Shown here: piece by piece, positions 17,004 to 26,739 of the stretch | Layout: each line of letters starts with the position of its first letter | Numbering within the stretch: position 1 is the stretch's first letter | NCBI GenBank assembly: GCA_900753715.1 | Contig: CAAEAE010000186.1 | Location: forward strand, 1 to 48,786 | Reading direction: 5' to 3' | Source of the DNA: an uncultured Roseburia sp. | GTDB taxonomy: Bacteria; Bacillota_A; Clostridia; Lachnospirales; Lachnospiraceae | Length of the DNA stretch: 48,786 nt | Notes under the pieces: model-generated | Database searches by the model: none | Told to the model about the DNA's origin: nothing | The model's input: the letters and a program-made list of their open reading frames with translations, nothing else | Program-made: the position numbers and the translations under genes

Positions 17004-17093
17004 GCGCATATCCTCCTGATTTCTATACTTCTTTTATGGCAAAAACCTGTGTGTAGCTTTCGCCTGTCGTGTGTGTGTTGTATTTCAAATGCT

Positions 17094-17122
17094 ATTCTAG
17101 CATAAGTATTATTATAATAAAA
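17094..17122 (-). promoter_or_regulatory. leuCD promoter region with palindrome
   Basis: On the minus strand an extended -10 TGCTAGAAT (TAGAAT at 17099-17094) lacks a good -35. Just upstream, TTATTATAATAA (17109-17120) is a perfect 12-bp palindrome. A weak -35 with an A/T palindrome next to it fits activation by a LysR-type protein, here the divergent gene at 17194. Confidence 0.5.
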
Positions 17123-17138
17123 ATACATAATAAATATG

Positions 17139-17167
17139 TTTACCATAACTTTATTTCATGATAAAAT
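17139..17167 (+). promoter_or_regulatory. Promoter of the LysR gene
   Basis: TTTACC (17139-17144), a 17-base spacer and TAAAAT (17162-17167) lead to the GAGGAGG ribosome site before ATG 17194. The region shared with leuC is about 190 bases. Confidence 0.6.
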
Positions 17168-17193
17168 AATGATAAGAAAAAGAGGAGGCATTT

Positions 17194-18087
17194 ATGAATC
17201 AGAATCTTTCATCCTACCGGATTTTTTACACAGTTGCCCAGACCGGAAACATCTCCCGGGCAGCCAAGGAACTTTATATCAGTCAGCCTGCCATCAGCAA
17301 ATCCATCCAGAAGCTCGAAGAAAGTGTCGGCTGCAAGCTTTTTTCCAGAAGCTCAAGAGGCGTAGTTCTCACAGAGGAAGGGAAACTTTTATTTGACCAT
17401 GTCAGAAGTGCATTTGAGACCTTAGAACTTGGGGAAGAAAAGCTGCGCCGCTCCATTGAGCTTGGAGTCGGACACTTAAAAATCGGTGTCAGTTCGACCC
17501 TCTGCAAATATATTCTTCTACCTTATCTAAAAGAATTTATCCGGCGCAACCCTCACATTTCCATCTCCATCTCCTGCCATTCGACGAATGATACGCTTGC
17601 GCTCCTCGAGGATGACAAGATTGACATCGGACTTGTCGGCAAACCGGATAATATGAGAAATCTTCAGTTTGATTATGTGGAAGAAATCGAAGATATTTTT
17701 GTCGCCACGAAGGAATACCTGCGCAATCTTCATGCCAGGGGTGTCTCAAAAGACCAGATACTGCCAAACTCCACCCTGATGCTTCTCGACAAAAACAATA
17801 TGACAAGACAGTATATTGATGACTATCTTCAGGAAAATCAGATTCAGGTACGGGATTCCATTGATATTTCCAGCATGGATCTTTTAATCGACTTTGCCCG
17901 AATCGGCGTCGGTGTTGCCTGTGTCATCAAAAGCTTTGTAAAAAAAGACCTCGCCGACGGCTCTCTGATGGAAATTCCGCTTGGAATTCCCATCCACAAG
18001 CGCGAGGTAGGCTTTGCCTACAAAGCGGGAACCAAACCCTCCAAATCACTTGCCTCTTTTATTCGTTTTTACCGGGAGCAGCAGTAA
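17194..18087 (+). CDS. LysR-type transcriptional regulator
   Basis: A 297-residue LysR protein. Winged helix-turn-helix at residues 1-62 (SSYRIFYTVAQTGNISRAAK, QPAISKSIQKLEE, LFSRSSRGVVLTEEG), linker helix to about 88, and a periplasmic-binding-like effector domain from about 90. It resembles CysL/YtlI-like regulators of Firmicutes. It is divergent from leuCD with a palindrome between, so control of leucine synthesis is the natural inference, with a pathway intermediate as co-effector; neither is proved by the sequence. Its last 29 bases overlap the 3' end of the converging MATE gene. Confidence 0.94.
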   Translation: MNQNLSSYRIFYTVAQTGNISRAAKELYISQPAISKSIQKLEESVGCKLFSRSSRGVVLTEEGKLLFDHVRSAFETLELGEEKLRRSIELGVGHLKIGVSSTLCKYILLPYLKEFIRRNPHISISISCHSTNDTLALLEDDKIDIGLVGKPDNMRNLQFDYVEEIEDIFVATKEYLRNLHARGVSKDQILPNSTLMLLDKNNMTRQYIDDYLQENQIQVRDSIDISSMDLLIDFARIGVGVACVIKSFVKKDLADGSLMEIPLGIPIHKREVGFAYKAGTKPSKSLASFIRFYREQQ

Positions 18088-19417
18088 ACCCATGGAGCCA
18101 GTTTCCTTTCAGATAATACAGCAGGAAAATCACCGAACTGATGGACCATGTCAGCGGATACGCCCAGAACACCACTTCTATCTTCGGAATAAAGTGCACG
18201 GTAATCGTGATATAGGTAATCCGGATTAAGCACCATGCCGCTAGCATGACAAACATCGGAACCGCTGATTTTCCTGCTCCACGCATAATTCCGGCAATGC
18301 AGTGGGAAAATGCAAGGAAACAGTAAAATAACGCTTCAATGTGCGCCTGACGGCTTGCAATCTCGACAACGCCCGGTGTATCGTCAAACAACACCGTAAA
18401 ATACGGCATAAACTGATAAACTACAACTCCAACCAACTCCGCTAGTGTCACGGAGCAGAAAATTCCAAACACTGCCCCTTTCTTCGCACGGTCATACTGC
18501 ATTGCACCAAGATTCTGGCTTATAAATGTAGTCAATGCCATTGCAAAGCAGTTGATTGGCAGAAATGCAAATCCCTCTATCTTGGCATAAACACCACAGC
18601 CCGCCATCGCAAGCACTCCAAACGCATTGATATTCGACTGGACCACAATATTTGCAATAGAAATAATCGAGTTTTGTAATCCCGATGGCAGTCCAAGTCT
18701 CAAAATCTGGCTCAACATATCTGCATGGAACCGGATTTCTTTGATTCTGACCTGATAAACTTCTTTTTTCCGTACCAGACGCCAGAAGCATAACAGTGCA
18801 CTCACTGCCTGGGAAAGTGCTGTTGCAAGCGCCGCCGACCAGACGCCGAGCCCCAGTCCACCCACAAATGCAAAGTCAAGGCCAACATTCACAAACGAAG
18901 AAATCATCAGATAATATAACGGATGTCTGCTGTCTCCCACTGCCTGCAAAATTCCCATGCAGATATTATACATGACAAACGCAATCGACCCGCCAAAATA
19001 TACTCTGAAATACGCCACCGAATCCGGCAGCACCTCCGTTGGTGTTCCCATCCACACCAGAATCTGCGGTGCAAACAAAATCCCGACTACCGTAAGGAGC
19101 AGTCCCGCCGCAAGTCCGAATGCAATATCCGTGTGTACCGCACGTTTCAGACTTTCGTCATCGCATGCGCCAAAATACCGTGAGATAATAACGCCCGCAC
19201 CGGTTGCCGTTCCATTGATAAAGCCGACCAGAAGGAAAATCAGGCTTCCTGAGGAGCTTACCGCCGCAAGCGCCTCACTTCCTAAAAAATTTCCAACAAT
19301 CAGCGAATCAACCATATTATATAATTGCTGAAATAAATTGCCCATAAAGAGAGGGATTGCAAATACTACAATCCCCCTCCAGATGGAACCTGTCAATAAA
19401 TTCGATTCCTTTTTCAT
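18059..19417 (-). CDS. MATE-family multidrug/sodium antiporter
   Basis: A 452-residue polytopic membrane protein with about twelve segments in two similar halves. Family marks are the start GSIWRGIVVFAIPLFMGNLF with QQLYNMVDSLIVGNFLGSEA, and FVGGLGLGVWSAALATALSQ in the first half. NorM/DinF-type proteins expel cationic compounds using Na+ or H+ gradients; the substrate here is unknown. It begins eight bases after the leuS stop with only a weak AGGG, so translation is probably coupled to leuS and transcription depends on the leuS T-box. Its end overlaps the LysR gene's end by 29 bases. Confidence 0.94.
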   Translation of the reverse strand: MKKESNLLTGSIWRGIVVFAIPLFMGNLFQQLYNMVDSLIVGNFLGSEALAAVSSSGSLIFLLVGFINGTATGAGVIISRYFGACDDESLKRAVHTDIAFGLAAGLLLTVVGILFAPQILVWMGTPTEVLPDSVAYFRVYFGGSIAFVMYNICMGILQAVGDSRHPLYYLMISSFVNVGLDFAFVGGLGLGVWSAALATALSQAVSALLCFWRLVRKKEVYQVRIKEIRFHADMLSQILRLGLPSGLQNSIISIANIVVQSNINAFGVLAMAGCGVYAKIEGFAFLPINCFAMALTTFISQNLGAMQYDRAKKGAVFGIFCSVTLAELVGVVVYQFMPYFTVLFDDTPGVVEIASRQAHIEALFYCFLAFSHCIAGIMRGAGKSAVPMFVMLAAWCLIRITYITITVHFIPKIEVVFWAYPLTWSISSVIFLLYYLKGNWLHGFTAAPGKNE

Positions 19418-19425
19418 CTGATACC

Positions 19426-21837
19426 CTATTTCATTACGATATTTACAATTCTGCCCGGAACATAAATTTCTTTTACAATGGTTCCGGTCAGTTTGTCTGC
19501 GATAACCTCTTTTGCTCTTGCAATGACATCCTCTTTTGCATCGTCTCTGCCGATTGCAAGAGTACCTTTTGTCTTGCCGTTAATCTGAACTGCAATCTCT
19601 ACAGTATTCTCAATCGTCTTTGCCTCGTCAAACTCCGGCCATTTCTCAAATGCAATCGTGCTGTCGTGACCCATCTTTTCCCAGATTTCCTCTCCGACAT
19701 GCGGGCAGATGCAGGAGAACATCTTAATTAACCCTTCTGCATACTCTCTCGGGCACTTGCCGGCTTTGTATACATCATTTACAAAAATCATCATCTGGCT
19801 GATGGCTGTATTGAAACCAAGCTGCTCAAAATCACTTGTCACTTTCTTCACGGTCTGATGATATACCTTGGTGAGTGTGTCATCGTTCTCGTCTACGATA
19901 TTGTCCGGGTTTGCAAAGAATGTCCATACACGTGTGATGAACTTTCTCGCACCTGCAACACCGTTAGAGCTCCATGGCTTCGACACTTCAAGAGGTCCCA
20001 TGAACATTTCGTAGAGTCTTAATGTATCTGCACCGTACTCCTCTACAATATCGCTCGGATTGACTACATATTTGGGGAAACGTTTTCCCATCTTAATACC
20101 GTTTTCACCTAAAATCATACCCTGATGAACCAGTTTCTTAAACGGCTCCTTCACCGGTGATAAGCCGCTGTCGTACAGGAAACGGTTCCAGATACGGGAG
20201 TACATCAGATGTCCTACTGCATGCTCCGGACCACCGATATATAAGTCAACCGGGAGCCAGTGTTTTAACAGCTCCTGATTTGCAAATTCCTTGTCATTGT
20301 GCGGGTCGATGTATCTCATATAATACCAGGAAGAACCGGCAGAACCCGGCATTGTGGCAGTCTCTCTGACACCCTTGACGCCGTTGTGATCATACTGTTT
20401 CCATTCAACTGCATTCTCCAGAGGTGCCTTGCCGTTTTTTCCCTTGTAATCCTCAAGCTCCGGTAAAATCAGAGGCAGTTCCTCATCCGGAAGGAAGTAA
20501 ATTTCACCATCCTCCTTATATACACACGGAACCGGCTCACCCCAGTATCTCTGACGTGCAAAAATCCATTCGCGGAAATGGTAGTTCACTTTTCTTCTGG
20601 CAACGCCCTGCTTCTCGAGCTTATCTGTAATTGCCTCTTTGGCTTCCTCTACAGTAAGTCCGGTAAATTCCTCAGAATTGATTAACTTGCAGCCCTTTCC
20701 GAGATAATCGCCCTTCTCAAATGCATGCTCAGAGACATCTGCACCGTCAATGACCTGAATCATGTCAATTCCATGTACCTGTGCGTACTCAAAGTCACGC
20801 TGGTCATGGCTTGGCACCGCCATAACGGCACCGGTTCCATAGCTTGCAAGCACAAAATCACCAATAAAAAGCGGTACTTCCTTGCCGTTTACCGGGTTAA
20901 TCGCATATAAGCCCTTCAGCATACAGCCGGATTTGGTCTTGTTTAACTCGGTACGGTCCATATCATTTTTCTTCAAGGTCTCATCAATATATGCCTGAAC
21001 CTCTTCTCTGTTCTCCACACGATCCATAAGTCCCTTGACAATTTCTCCATCCGGAGCAAGCACCATAAACGTAATGCCGTAAATCGTCTCGATACATGTG
21101 GTAAAAATAGAGAACTCTCCGCCACCGACAATCTTAAAATCAACCTCGACACCGGTACTCTTGCCAATCCAGTTTCTCTGGATTTCCTTGGTGGATTCCG
21201 GCCAGTCAATCTCGTTAAGACCCTCTAACAACTTCTCTGCAAATGCAGGCTGGTCAATGACCCACTGTTTCATGTTCTTTCTGACAACCGGATATGCGCC
21301 ACGCTCGGACTTTCCGTCGATGACCTCATCGTTAGAGAGAACGGTTCCCAGTTCCTCACACCAGTTTACCGGCATATCAATGTGCTTCGCATAGCCAGCT
21401 TCATATAAACGTTTGAAAATCCACTGTGTCCACTTGTAGAAAGAAGGGTCAGAGGTTGCAATCATCTTTGTCCAATCATAGTCAAAGCCAAGCTCTTTTA
21501 ACTGTTTGGAAAATGTCTCGATGTTCTTCTGTGTAAATCCATTCGGATGGTTTCCGGTGCTTACTGCGTACTGCTCAGCCGGAAGACCGAAAGAGTCGTA
21601 TCCCATTGGATGAAGTACATTATATCCCTGCATACGCTTCATTCTGGACATAATATCAGTCGCTGTATAACCTTCCGGATGTCCGGCATGCAGACCGACT
21701 CCGGACGGATACGGGAACATATCAAGCGCATAATATTTCGGCTTGCTGAAATCCCAGACATCTGTCTTAAATGTTTCGTTCTCCTCCCAGTATTTCTGCC
21801 ATTTTTTCTCAATGACCTTATGGTTGTAAAGTTCCAT
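19426..21837 (-). CDS. leuS: Leucyl-tRNA synthetase
   Basis: Class I synthetase charging tRNA-Leu, 803 residues. The HIGH-type motif is HAGHPEGYT; the CP1 editing domain lies at about 220-410 (with TGAVMAVPSHDQRDFEYA); the anticodon-binding and C-terminal parts follow. The KMSKS loop reads KMGKRFPKYVVNPSD instead of the usual KMSKSKGNVV. ATG 21837 is chosen: GGAGG lies six bases upstream, and the six codons of the longer frame (from 21855) merely translate the ribosome site. Expression is controlled by a T-box leader with a CUC specifier. Confidence 0.98.
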   Translation of the reverse strand: MELYNHKVIEKKWQKYWEENETFKTDVWDFSKPKYYALDMFPYPSGVGLHAGHPEGYTATDIMSRMKRMQGYNVLHPMGYDSFGLPAEQYAVSTGNHPNGFTQKNIETFSKQLKELGFDYDWTKMIATSDPSFYKWTQWIFKRLYEAGYAKHIDMPVNWCEELGTVLSNDEVIDGKSERGAYPVVRKNMKQWVIDQPAFAEKLLEGLNEIDWPESTKEIQRNWIGKSTGVEVDFKIVGGGEFSIFTTCIETIYGITFMVLAPDGEIVKGLMDRVENREEVQAYIDETLKKNDMDRTELNKTKSGCMLKGLYAINPVNGKEVPLFIGDFVLASYGTGAVMAVPSHDQRDFEYAQVHGIDMIQVIDGADVSEHAFEKGDYLGKGCKLINSEEFTGLTVEEAKEAITDKLEKQGVARRKVNYHFREWIFARQRYWGEPVPCVYKEDGEIYFLPDEELPLILPELEDYKGKNGKAPLENAVEWKQYDHNGVKGVRETATMPGSAGSSWYYMRYIDPHNDKEFANQELLKHWLPVDLYIGGPEHAVGHLMYSRIWNRFLYDSGLSPVKEPFKKLVHQGMILGENGIKMGKRFPKYVVNPSDIVEEYGADTLRLYEMFMGPLEVSKPWSSNGVAGARKFITRVWTFFANPDNIVDENDDTLTKVYHQTVKKVTSDFEQLGFNTAISQMMIFVNDVYKAGKCPREYAEGLIKMFSCICPHVGEEIWEKMGHDSTIAFEKWPEFDEAKTIENTVEIAVQINGKTKGTLAIGRDDAKEDVIARAKEVIADKLTGTIVKEIYVPGRIVNIVMK

Positions 21838-21849
21838 TTTTTCCTCCTT

Positions 21850-22137
21850 AAACAAAAACCCCGTCTCTATGTTACTAGAGACGGGAATAATTTACCGTGG
21901 TACCACTCTACTTCGTATCTGTGATTCCTGTTAAAGAATCCATACGCACTCGAAGTTCTTAACGCGAACGACACGCTTCTTCCTACCCACATATGCAGTC
22001 ATCTTCTGCAGATGCTTCAGAAAAAGGACTCAAAGGTGAGTTGGGAACTTATGAACGCTGTCTCACACCAGCCGACAGCTCTCTGTGCATCTCCGTTCTT
22101 AGTACTCCTTATCATCGTCTGTTTTCTTTTCAAAACT
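21850..22137 (-). promoter_or_regulatory. T-box leader of leuS
   Basis: On the minus strand AGAGTGGTACCACGG (21909-21895) is the T-box, followed by a terminator stem (CCCGTCTCT/AGAGACGGG, 21885-21859) and five U residues. In Stem I the loop AACTCACC carries CUC, a leucine codon, in the specifier position, with an upstream AGAGAGCTGT...GACAGC arm. It ends 13 bases before the leuS start codon. Confidence 0.93.
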
Positions 22138-22143
22138 ATGAAT

Positions 22144-22171
22144 ATTTTATCATATACACCCTGTTTGTCAA
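22144..22171 (-). promoter_or_regulatory. leuS promoter
   Basis: A perfect TTGACA (22171-22166), 16-base spacer and TAAAAT (22149-22144) on the minus strand, giving a start near 22137 at the head of the T-box leader. Confidence 0.75.
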
Positions 22172-22206
22172 GCCTTATTTGCGCTATAGAGAATTTCTAT
22201 AATGCA

Positions 22207-22233
22207 AAAAGAGCTGCTCTGCGCAGCTCTTTT
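22207..22233 (-). terminator. ilvC terminator
   Basis: AAAAGAGCTGC (22207-22217) and GCAGCTCTTTT (22223-22233) form a perfect 11-bp stem, 25 bases after the ilvC stop, with U residues on the 3' side in minus-strand sense. Confidence 0.85.
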
Positions 22234-22258
22234 CAAAATCATAATATCATTCAAAGGA

Positions 22259-23326
<1,068 letters not shown>

Positions 23327-23851
23327 TTATAATTCCAGCATCCGCCCGGCTTCGTCAAACATCTTGACATCCGCGATTCCGCGGGACAATCCGGTAATCC
23401 CTGTCCGTGCCAGCTCTAAGATTTCGTAGCCGGATAATAAATCCAAAAAAGCATCCAGCTTATCCTGCTGTCCGGTTAATTCGATTACCATCGAATCCTT
23501 CGTAACATCCACGACCTTGCCGTGGAAAATCTCTGTCACATTCAGAATCGGCTGACGTTCCGTATCTTTTGCGCGAATCTTAACTAAAATCAACTCTCTC
23601 GTAACAGACGAACCTGGTTCCAACTTCTTAATATGTACCACATCTTCCAGCTTTGCAAGCTGCTTCTCAATCTGTTCTAATATCTGCTCATCCCCGCTCG
23701 CCACAATCGTAATGCGCTCATAACGCGGGTCAGCCGTCACACCGGAGGAAAAACTGTCGATGTTATATCCTCTGCGGCTGAACAGACCGGAAATATGACT
23801 GGTAACACCAGGGTTATTCTCTACTAAGAGTGACAACACCTGTCTCCTCAT
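23327..23851 (-). CDS. ilvH: Acetolactate synthase small (regulatory) subunit
   Basis: Regulatory subunit giving valine feedback inhibition to acetohydroxyacid synthase. The 174 residues comprise an N-terminal ACT domain (about 3-78, VENNPGVTSHISGLFSRRGY with the valine-site pattern) and the C-terminal small-subunit domain (RELILVKIRA, LDLLSGYEILELARTGITGLSRG). The start codon is right after an AAGGAAGG-like ribosome site. Odd point: its catalytic partner ilvB, usually next to it, is not here. It leads a two-gene ilvH-ilvC unit with its own promoter. Confidence 0.96.
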   Translation of the reverse strand: MRRQVLSLLVENNPGVTSHISGLFSRRGYNIDSFSSGVTADPRYERITIVASGDEQILEQIEKQLAKLEDVVHIKKLEPGSSVTRELILVKIRAKDTERQPILNVTEIFHGKVVDVTKDSMVIELTGQQDKLDAFLDLLSGYEILELARTGITGLSRGIADVKMFDEAGRMLEL

Positions 23852-23902
23852 ATGAAACCTTCCTTAAAAAAACTTGCAATACACACACATCACACTAATG
23901 CT

Positions 23903-23930
23903 ATAATAGCATATCGTTTTATTTTGTCAA
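23903..23930 (-). promoter_or_regulatory. ilvHC promoter
   Basis: TTGACA (23930-23925), 16-base spacer and TATTAT (23908-23903) on the minus strand, about 52 bases before the ilvH start. The leader is too short for a T-box or leader-peptide attenuator. Confidence 0.75.
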
Positions 23931-23954
23931 TAACTTCTTTTTCTACTTTTAGGA

Positions 23955-24131
23955 TTACAGTAACTGTTCTGTAATCACCCAGATAACAGCCGCCACAAAA
24001 AGCCACACGCCCCTTGTACGTGTCTTTTTTACAGCGTCTGCATCTTCTCTAGACTCTCTGCGTGTGGCAGCCTTGGGGACTGCCACCATGAAAAATCCAG
24101 TCAAAAGCAGCACACTCTGCAATAATTTCAT
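23955..24131 (-). CDS. 58-residue small membrane protein
   Basis: A short gene: MKLLQSVLLLTGFFMVAVP, a charged middle (RRESREDADAVKKTRTR) and GVWLFVAAVIWVITEQLL. Two hydrophobic stretches (about 3-19 and 41-55) around a polar loop suggest a two-span membrane peptide. GGGAGG five bases before the ATG is a strong ribosome site, and the gene starts 20 bases after the stop of the YhgE/Pip gene, so it is probably the last gene of that cassette. I know no family for it. An 8-bp inverted repeat GATTACAG/CTGTAATC overlaps its stop codon (23953-23976). Confidence 0.65.
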   Translation of the reverse strand: MKLLQSVLLLTGFFMVAVPKAATRRESREDADAVKKTRTRGVWLFVAAVIWVITEQLL

Positions 24132-24151
24132 CGAAACCTCCCGTTTTCTGA

Positions 24152-26296
24152 TTACATCATCAGTCCGCTCTTCTCTTTGCTCTCTTCGATTATCTTATTC
24201 AGTTTGCGGAATGGAATGGCAATCACAAGACCGATAAACAGAGACACCGGTATGTATAGGGACAGCTTTCCAAGATACTTCCAATAATCTGCCCCATAGA
24301 TTCCGCCGATGGTCTCACGCATCGCATTCATACCATACTGGAACGGCAGGAACTTATAAATCATCTGGTAAACCTGCGGCAGTGTCTCAATCGGGAACGT
24401 TCCTCCGGCTCCTGCTACCTGAATAACCATGACAACGACTGCCAGTGCCTCACCGACGTTGCCCATTGCAACAGTAAGGGAATAGATAAACAGGGTAAAT
24501 ACCAGGCTCGCTGTCGCGGAAGCCAGCCAGAACAGGAACGGATTATGGCACTGAATCCGGATGTAATAAAGATTTCCAAGCACCGTAATCAAAGTCTGCG
24601 TCTGTCCTACCAGGAAGAAGATGATATACCTTCCAAAGTATGCCTGATAAGGCTTAATCTCATCAATTCCCGAAACCGGGTGTACCTTTACATGCACAAT
24701 TGCAACGAGAATTAACGCTCCTACCCACAGTGCTAAAATCGTATAAAACGGAGACATTGCAGAACCGTAGTTCTCAATCGCATAAACCTCCACTGTTTCA
24801 AGGCTTACCGGGGAAGAAATAAAGGTTCCAAGATAATCCGGATCAGACTGTAAAATCTCAATAATCTTCTGATACTGCTCACTCTGGCTAAGCTCAATGA
24901 TATCGGTCATGACATCGGAAAGTCCGCCAAGCAGATTCTGCGCCATGCTTAAGGATTCCATCAGGCTTGCACTTCCTTCCTGAAGGGTTACCTGATAATC
25001 CTCGAGTACCTTCTGGACATCGCCAAAATCTGCATCAATTCCGTTTAAGATAGATGCTGTCGCAATCATGGAATTCTGCATGGAATTCATCGTTGCATCC
25101 AGATTCGGACGCACCTCAAACGTAAACGAATCCTCAAGCTGTTTTAACGCTGTCTTACACGCCTCTATCTGTGTTGTAATATTATTAGAAAGTGCTTCTA
25201 TCGTCTCTTTTGACGCATTGGCATTCTCTGATAACGTAGACAAATCAGAACTGATAGTATCAAACTGATTATAGATTGCATCAATTTTCTTTGCTGTTGC
25301 CTCATCTGCATCTTTCTCCCAGCTTGAAATGGCATTTTCAAATATTTTTTTCATATATGGCATTGCAGTAATCGCAGAATCAATGTAACTTCTGTCCGAA
25401 ATTCCGGAATCCTGCACAATCTGCAAGGTTGTTTTCATAGCCGCAGAGACATTATTAAGACTGTCCTCTACCAAATCAAAGCTGTAAGATACCATCTGTG
25501 ACACCGTATCAGCTGTTGCACTTCCGGAAACAATCAGTGATTCCATGCTCTGTACCGTGCTCTGTCCATTGGAAACCATGCTGTCAAGTCCCGGTATCAT
25601 CGCCTGGCTGGTCGCTAAAAGGCTCTGTGCCGAATCCATGATTGTCACAAACGAATTCAAAACATTGACATAGCTGTTAAGGTCATGGCTTAAATCCGTA
25701 AGCTTGTCGAGAACCGTGTCTGTAAAGTCTGCCTCGCCATCCTCGCCTGCAATCACGCCGCCGACTTTCATAATGCTCTCTGCCAAAGTGCTGATAAAGG
25801 TAGAGTTCACCTGCTCCTGCACCGTTGTTTTTGCTTTGCCCGTGATTTTCGGTGCAATCGCATTTTTCTTCTCGTTCTCATAATAAATGATATCCGGGTG
25901 CTCAATCTCGCCGCCTAGGAAGCTGATCATCCCTTCGGTGAAATTTTCCGGAATCACAAGTGCCGCATAATAATCACCACTGTAAACACCGGCAACTGCG
26001 TCCTTCTGAGTGTCTACAAACACCCAGCCAATCGTATTATTCTCCTTCAGCGCTTCAATAACAGAATCACCTACGTTCAAGGAAACTCCGGCAATTGTCA
26101 CACCCTTATCCTCCGACACGACCGCAACGGACATATTTGAGGTGGAATCCGGACCATACGGGTCCCAGTTTGAAAAAATATTAAACCATGCATACAGGGA
26201 TGGCAGGATGGAAAGTCCCATAATAATTACAACTGCCACCACATTCTGGCTTAACCGTTTTGCATCTGACCAGAAAATTTTAAATATATTACGCAT
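24152..26296 (-). CDS. YhgE/Pip-domain membrane protein (second copy)
   Basis: A 714-residue protein of the YhgE/Pip (phage infection protein-like) family. N-terminal segment: IMGLSILPSLYAWFNIFSNW (about 18-40), then a 500-residue extracytoplasmic helical region with VVSEDKGV near its start, and about five membrane segments from 515 on, ending near an IPFRKLNKIIEES tail. Family members are ABC-2-like envelope proteins; YueB (phage SPP1 receptor) and the type VII secretion component EsaA are relatives. ATG 26296 is chosen: AGGAG lies nine bases before it, and the start overlaps the stop of the upstream small gene by eight bases, so translation is coupled. Confidence 0.93.
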   Translation of the reverse strand: MRNIFKIFWSDAKRLSQNVVAVVIIMGLSILPSLYAWFNIFSNWDPYGPDSTSNMSVAVVSEDKGVTIAGVSLNVGDSVIEALKENNTIGWVFVDTQKDAVAGVYSGDYYAALVIPENFTEGMISFLGGEIEHPDIIYYENEKKNAIAPKITGKAKTTVQEQVNSTFISTLAESIMKVGGVIAGEDGEADFTDTVLDKLTDLSHDLNSYVNVLNSFVTIMDSAQSLLATSQAMIPGLDSMVSNGQSTVQSMESLIVSGSATADTVSQMVSYSFDLVEDSLNNVSAAMKTTLQIVQDSGISDRSYIDSAITAMPYMKKIFENAISSWEKDADEATAKKIDAIYNQFDTISSDLSTLSENANASKETIEALSNNITTQIEACKTALKQLEDSFTFEVRPNLDATMNSMQNSMIATASILNGIDADFGDVQKVLEDYQVTLQEGSASLMESLSMAQNLLGGLSDVMTDIIELSQSEQYQKIIEILQSDPDYLGTFISSPVSLETVEVYAIENYGSAMSPFYTILALWVGALILVAIVHVKVHPVSGIDEIKPYQAYFGRYIIFFLVGQTQTLITVLGNLYYIRIQCHNPFLFWLASATASLVFTLFIYSLTVAMGNVGEALAVVVMVIQVAGAGGTFPIETLPQVYQMIYKFLPFQYGMNAMRETIGGIYGADYWKYLGKLSLYIPVSLFIGLVIAIPFRKLNKIIEESKEKSGLMM

Positions 26297-26717
26297 TTTG
26301 TTCTTCTCCTGCCCCTTCTTCCTCACTCTGGGTCTCAGCCTTGGAATTTAATGTGTCATCAATCTTCTGAATCATTGTCGCAAGATTGTTCTCCACCTGC
26401 TCAAACTCTTTTCCAATCAGCGTATCAACCTCACGGTCTTTCTCATCCACCAGCTCCCGCAACTGCTCCTGGAGGTTAAAGTCCATATACTCCACCACAA
26501 TCAGGTATGAGGCAAGCACAAACAGCGATACAATCCAGAGAATTAAGAATACAACCTTGTTGCTGTCTGTCCAGAAGAGGAAAAACAAAAAAATCAACGG
26601 GATAATCCAAAGGCATTTTAATCCAATTTTAATTCGTTTCTGATTTTTCAGATGAAGCTGCCGTTCATAATCCAACACTTTTTCATAGATTGCTTCATAC
26701 TTATCTTTCTTTTCCAT
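26289..26717 (-). CDS. Small membrane protein between the two YhgE/Pip genes
   Basis: A 142-residue protein: charged N-terminus (about 1-28), two adjoining membrane segments (about 30-46 and 52-72), then a predicted coiled coil (QLRELVDEKDREVDTLIGKE, LATMIQKIDDTLN) and an acidic tail (SEEEGAGEEQ). I recognise no family. It lies 22 bases after the first YhgE/Pip gene and overlaps the second by eight bases, so it is certainly part of their operon and is a likely structural partner. A coiled-coil tail on a two-span protein suggests a cytoplasmic adaptor or oligomerisation role (inference). Confidence 0.85.
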   Translation of the reverse strand: MEKKDKYEAIYEKVLDYERQLHLKNQKRIKIGLKCLWIIPLIFLFFLFWTDSNKVVFLILWIVSLFVLASYLIVVEYMDFNLQEQLRELVDEKDREVDTLIGKEFEQVENNLATMIQKIDDTLNSKAETQSEEEGAGEEQNA

Positions 26718-26739
26718 AAATTAACCACCTGCCCTGTTT

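Noticed and set aside
21838..21855. N-terminal extension of LeuRS (MFKEEK)
   Set aside because: These codons read through the AAGGAGGAAAAA ribosome site; the true ATG is 21837.
23953..23976. GATTACAG-N8-CTGTAATC inverted repeat as an ilvHC terminator or operator
   Set aside because: It overlaps the stop codon of the 58-residue gene, has no U-run on the minus strand, and lies 23 bases beyond the ilvHC -35, so its role cannot be supported.
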